Positions 5,375 to 7,939 of a stretch of DNA of 7,939 nucleotides are shown here, piece by piece; position 1 is the first letter of the stretch; each line of letters opens with the position of its first letter. Both the position numbers and the translations under genes were made by a program. Source of the stretch: Candidatus Hodarchaeota archaeon (lineage in GTDB: Archaea > Asgardarchaeota > Heimdallarchaeia > Hodarchaeales > Hodarchaeaceae); assembly GCA_016840285.1 (NCBI GenBank), contig JAEOSR010000027.1, forward strand, positions 1 through 7,939, read 5' to 3'. The notes beneath the pieces were generated by a model, which made no database searches, was not told the DNA's origin, and worked only from the letters and a program-made list of their open reading frames with translations.

Positions 5375-6520
5375 GTGAATAAATTGCTTCCACGAGAGCG
5401 TATAGAAAACTCTATCCTACATGAAGATATTGATAGGATCCCTAGAGACTTTGGCGGCCCCGTTAGTGGAATCGCAAAAATTGCTTATGAGAAGCTTCTA
5501 CGCTATTGGAAAATGCCTATCAATAATATACAAATTTCTGATTTGGAACAACAGCTTGCAGTTATCCATGAAAATGTATTAACGAAATTAAAGATTGACA
5601 CCCGTCACATTGGAATGAATCCTCCAATCAGAAAAAGTTTCAGCGAGGATGGAACGATAGAATCCTTCACCAATATTTTTGGGATGAAATATCAAAAGAC
5701 TCGAACCTCTTTGTATGATCCTTTATATTACGAAATGGTTTCCTATCCATTAGCAGAAGCATCTTTGACTGGAGTTAGGGAGTATAAATTTCCCACTCCC
5801 ACTAAAGAATGGTTTTCCAATTGCAGAAAAATAGCACAAACGTACTGGAAGGAAGGGTATGCAGTTGTTGCAGACCCAGTGTCAGGAGGAATTTTAGAAC
5901 AAACAACTTGGTTACGAGGTAACCAACAATTTCTTTCTGATTTGTATGAGAATAGAGAAATAGTAATCGAGTTATTAGATAGGAACTTATCACACCAACT
6001 GCAAATGTGGGAGAGCTGGTTAAGTGAAGTGGGAGAATGGACAACAATAGCCATGTATGGCGATGATTATGGAACTCAGGAACGCCCCCTTTTACATCCC
6101 CAAATGTGGAGAGACTTAGTTAAGCCTAGAGTCAAGAAATTAATACAAACAATCAAAAAGAATTACCCTCAGGTTAAAATCCAATTACATTCATGTGGTT
6201 CAATTGCTGAAATCATTCCTGATTTAATAGAAATCGGTTTCGATGTCCTCAATCCAGTTCAACCTTCCAAGGGAATGGATCACGCCTCTCTAAAGCAAAA
6301 ATTTGGATCAGAAATTTGTTTCCATGGAGGAGTTGATACTCAGGAAGTTCTACCTAGGGGTTCACAATTAGAGGTAGAAAATGAAGTTCAACGAGTACTA
6401 AGTACTTTAGCTAGTGATCATACTGGATATATTTTTGCCACAGCTCATAATATTTTAGCTGATGTTCCTCCAGAAAATATTTCAGCAGCTTTTGAGGCAC
6501 TAGACAAATTAGAACCATGA
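5375..6520 (+). CDS. URO-D-family protein, probable corrinoid/cofactor methyltransferase-like enzyme
   Basis: The 381-residue protein has the URO-D barrel layout: N-terminal PRERIENSILHEDIDRIPRDFGG, a DDYG loop at about 231-234, the metal-site strand IQLHSCG (H273, C275), FHGGVDTQEVLPRG, and a C-terminal HNILADVPPENI segment (numbering from the TTG at 5372). H-x-C is the zinc-thiolate motif of methyltransferases such as MtaA and MtbA, and true HemE lacks it. This is therefore better read as a methyltransferase-like or other URO-D relative than a heme enzyme. The usual third Cys ligand is not evident; HN (359-360) occupies that region. No corrinoid protein gene is adjacent, so the substrate is unknown. 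GTG 5375 is chosen by analogy with the TATA-defined start of the broken paralogue; TTG 5372 is possible. No Shine-Dalgarno is seen, and the upstream TATA (AATATT, 5346-5351) is weak. Confidence 0.8.
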   Translation: MNKLLPRERIENSILHEDIDRIPRDFGGPVSGIAKIAYEKLLRYWKMPINNIQISDLEQQLAVIHENVLTKLKIDTRHIGMNPPIRKSFSEDGTIESFTNIFGMKYQKTRTSLYDPLYYEMVSYPLAEASLTGVREYKFPTPTKEWFSNCRKIAQTYWKEGYAVVADPVSGGILEQTTWLRGNQQFLSDLYENREIVIELLDRNLSHQLQMWESWLSEVGEWTTIAMYGDDYGTQERPLLHPQMWRDLVKPRVKKLIQTIKKNYPQVKIQLHSCGSIAEIIPDLIEIGFDVLNPVQPSKGMDHASLKQKFGSEICFHGGVDTQEVLPRGSQLEVENEVQRVLSTLASDHTGYIFATAHNILADVPPENISAAFEALDKLEP

Positions 6521-6558
6521 TTAAAACAATGATAATAGATCTAAAAGAATAGTATTGA

Positions 6559-6566
6559 TTATAATA
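6559..6566 (+). promoter_or_regulatory. TATA box of the VOC gene
   Basis: TTATAATA is centred about 26 nt before the ATG at 6588, the spacing expected for a leaderless archaeal transcript. No good Shine-Dalgarno site precedes the ATG. This suggests the gene has its own promoter, although it lies only 67 bp downstream of the URO-D gene. Confidence 0.5.
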
Positions 6567-6587
6567 CCAACAAGTGTGGAATAAAGA

Positions 6588-6959
6588 ATGGCAGGAATAG
6601 TATTTCTTAAGACCAATGATCTGAAAAAGATGAAAGAATTTTATACAGATGTCATTGGGGCAACCATCTGGATTGACCAACAAGATTGTGTAATTTTCAA
6701 ACATGACAATTTTTTATTTGGTCTTTGTAAAAGAGAAGGGGATGTTGGTGCAGGATGGTTAATGACGTTTTTCTATCAAACTATAGCAGAAGTGGACGTA
6801 ATGTATGATAAAGTAAAAGCACAAGCAGTATCGAAACCTAGTAAAAACGATAAATACCAAATCTACCAATTCTATGCCAAAGATCCAGAGGGTAGAGATT
6901 TAGAATTTCAAGCATTCTTACATGAGATTGATTTCGATTGGAGTATTTACAATGTTTAA
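6588..6959 (+). CDS. VOC (glyoxalase/bleomycin-resistance fold) protein
   Basis: The 123-residue protein fits a single VOC subunit with two beta-alpha-beta-beta-beta modules. It begins GIVFLKTNDLKKMKEFYTDVIGA, the classic first strand and helix, and ends with AKDPEGRDLEFQAF, the classic last strand carrying the conserved Glu. VOC proteins include metal-dependent lyases, dioxygenases and isomerases and also metal-free drug-binding proteins. Here the first strand has Ile/Val where metal enzymes have His, and the second module opens WLMTFFYQT with no His. Only the final Glu of the usual metal set is obvious, so a binding role or altered chemistry is plausible. It lies downstream of the URO-D gene, but its own TATA box argues against strict co-transcription. 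Substrate unknown. Confidence 0.75.
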   Translation: MAGIVFLKTNDLKKMKEFYTDVIGATIWIDQQDCVIFKHDNFLFGLCKREGDVGAGWLMTFFYQTIAEVDVMYDKVKAQAVSKPSKNDKYQIYQFYAKDPEGRDLEFQAFLHEIDFDWSIYNV

Positions 6960-6963
6960 AGGA

Positions 6964-6987
6964 TTTATTTTTACAAATTTTTCTTCC
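6964..6987 (+). terminator. T-rich tracts after the VOC gene
   Basis: Two T-rich runs (TTATTTTT at 6965-6972 and ATTTTTCTTCC at 6977-6987) follow within 30 bp of the stop codon on the plus strand, consistent with archaeal U-tract termination. They also separate this gene from the convergent HEPN gene. Confidence 0.45.
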
Positions 6988-7016
6988 AAATAATCCAACT
7001 TTGCTTTTACAACAAC

Positions 7017-7033
7017 CTGATTTACTTAATCAG
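7017..7033. repeat. Small 6-bp inverted repeat between convergent genes
   Basis: CTGATT (7017-7022) and AATCAG (7028-7033) face each other across TACTT. No T-tract adjoins it on either strand, so a terminator role is doubtful. The rest of 6960-7169 shows no gene. Confidence 0.3.
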
Positions 7034-7169
7034 ATGTAAAGTCTTCTGAATGTGAAGGAATCTAAGAAAGGACAATAAGCTTTTATACATTCTTTTATCC
7101 TGATGAAATAATTAACATTCTATCTCTCCAGCAGATTTATCGAGAAATATTAAGGATTCTAGATCTTGT

Positions 7170-7679
7170 TTAATCTTCATTTATACCTTCAATAATACGG
7201 TCATTTTGAGCTTCATTGTTTCTATCAGATAACTCTTTTTCAATTTGGCCTAACTCATCTTTGCAGGAGTTATGGATCTCTTTCCCTTTGGCTAGGCTTT
7301 GAGGCGCATAATCTTTGAAGTGATCCTCTTCTAGATCCTCCTCGAACCCATAACCAGCCAGATGTCGTTCCTGTGTTAATTGGATTAGCCATTCAGCGAA
7401 TTTAGGAATTTTCTGACGAAATTCATCGGAGATTACTCCTTCATCTTTAAGTAGGCGAAAGGGCACAGTAATGTCATGGACTCTCTTGTATGTGACTCCA
7501 AGTGACAGCAAAATACTCTTCAGCGATTGTTCTGCGGCCATCTGCGCGCTGTAAACTACGTCATTCCAGCGTTTGTCTTCAAGCGCGACTTCTGCATTGC
7601 GTATCCAATCAGCTGCGCGTTGTTGCGCCTTCTTGGCTATCCTCAGATATTTCTCTGTGCTACTTTCTGAGCTATCCAT
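7170..7679 (-). CDS. HEPN-domain protein, probable toxin of a HEPN/MNT pair
   Basis: The 169-residue helical protein shows the HEPN pattern: a first helix WIRNAEVALEDKRWNDVVYSAQMAAEQSLKSILLSLGV (about residues 25-62), then KRVHDITVPFRLL with H68, then a third helix to about residue 105. HEPN proteins paired with MNT nucleotidyltransferases are often RNases held inactive by the partner. The canonical R-x4-6-H motif is not obvious here: R105 is followed at once by H106, and the next His is at 120. The region instead matches the RYP-like turn of the PF05168-type family, where RNase activity is less certain. The start ATG lies 37 bp inside the end of the upstream MNT gene, with GGGGA 6 nt before it. 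A charged C-terminal extension follows residue 125. Confidence 0.75.
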   Translation of the reverse strand: MDSSESSTEKYLRIAKKAQQRAADWIRNAEVALEDKRWNDVVYSAQMAAEQSLKSILLSLGVTYKRVHDITVPFRLLKDEGVISDEFRQKIPKFAEWLIQLTQERHLAGYGFEEDLEEDHFKDYAPQSLAKGKEIHNSCKDELGQIEKELSDRNNEAQNDRIIEGINED

Positions 7680-7939
7680 AGTGTTTCCCCACTTGGAGTT
7701 GTAATATGGATTTTATCCTCCAGCTTTAATTCCTCACGCATTGAGTCAAACAATTTCTCCATATAATCCTTCTGTTGCCAGAGTATGACGCCATTTCGCT
7801 GAATATCTGGGTAAATTGCATGGAACCTTTCTGTCTCTGTCGCGTCAAGTGGATAGTATGAAACAGGAATATCTATTACCTCTTCTAACAAGTTTAGAGT
7901 GGCAAGTCTTATCCTATAAAGTTCTACTGCTCGTTCCCA
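7643..7939 (-). CDS. MNT-type nucleotidyltransferase, C-terminal part
   Basis: The frame is open from the right window edge for 98 codons to TGA at 7645-7643, so the true start and the catalytic GS-x-SD-x-D motif lie outside. The visible part begins WERAVELYRIRLATLNLLEE, then IDIPVSYYPLDATETERF and IQRNGVILW. These match the last strand and helix of minimal nucleotidyltransferases (a D/P-V-x-Y strand followed by the E-x-E-x-F and R-x-G-x-L stretches). In MNT/HEPN modules the MNT protein can modify the HEPN partner and acts as antitoxin. The 37-bp overlap with the HEPN gene shows they are one unit. A tail of about 40 residues (KDYMEKLFDSMREELKL onward) extends past the usual fold end. Confidence 0.65.
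   Translation of the reverse strand, partial: WERAVELYRIRLATLNLLEEVIDIPVSYYPLDATETERFHAIYPDIQRNGVILWQQKDYMEKLFDSMREELKLEDKIHITTPSGETLWIAQKVAQRNI

Noticed and set aside
5743..6054. Minus-strand open frames of 81-103 codons inside the intact URO-D gene
   Set aside because: They are antisense shadows of a well-supported gene and have no domain features.
2390..6520. Single URO-D gene split by insertion of the whole intervening block
   Set aside because: The right-hand copy is complete from its own start and only about 81% identical, so these are two paralogues and not two halves of one gene.
1..7939. CRISPR arrays, tRNA or rRNA genes, and phage attachment sites
   Set aside because: I saw no regularly spaced repeats, cloverleaf-compatible segments or rRNA motifs, and no integrase with flanking att-like repeats.

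Overview
The window is AT-rich and reads as archaeal. Several genes have TATA-like boxes about 25 nt before a start codon with almost no leader. Genes are followed by pyrimidine or T-rich tracts. The transposase resembles the ISH3-type DDE group common in archaea. The large secreted protein ends in a Thr/Ser-rich stalk, one membrane helix and a basic tail, a typical archaeal surface architecture. An Asgard-like lineage is my guess from the style of that protein, not something the sequence proves.

Layout, left to right. (1) 1-168, minus: the first 56 codons of an Mre11/SbcD-type metallophosphoesterase. (2) 169-708: a gene-free stretch with two small inverted repeats. (3) 709-2301, plus: a 530-residue membrane-anchored surface protein built from two 222-residue-spaced repeats, each with a GGCCPE motif and a PPC-like half. 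(4) 2361-2863, plus: promoter and first 158 codons of a broken uroporphyrinogen-decarboxylase-family (URO-D) gene, with an in-frame TAA and an abrupt end of homology. (5) 2932-3455, minus: a two-gene toxin-antitoxin-like unit, a PBECR2/RelE-fold-like protein followed by a DUF2283 protein. (6) 3504-4864: a complete insertion sequence with imperfect 12-bp ends, a 5-bp target duplication (ATCGT) and an intact 416-residue DDE transposase. (7) 4898-5366, minus: a decayed, unrecognised coding relic. (8) 5375-6520, plus: the intact URO-D-family methyltransferase-like gene, paralogue of item 4. (9) 6588-6959, plus: a VOC (glyoxalase/bleomycin-resistance fold) protein. (10) 7170-7939, minus: a HEPN gene overlapping the end of an MNT-type nucleotidyltransferase gene that runs off the window; this block looks richer in GC.

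This is an accessory region shaped by duplication, gene decay, toxin-antitoxin modules and recent transposition. The two URO-D copies bracket the small minus-strand genes and the IS. The IS landed just upstream of the PBECR2/DUF2283 promoter without removing its TATA box. The observation I would follow first is a 13-bp hairpin with a GAGA loop over the transposase ribosome-binding site and start codon. The element's own predicted transcription start falls inside the 5' arm, so only read-through transcripts would form the full hairpin. That matches the logic of translational self-protection known from bacterial IS10 and IS50. I found no CRISPR array, tRNA or rRNA.
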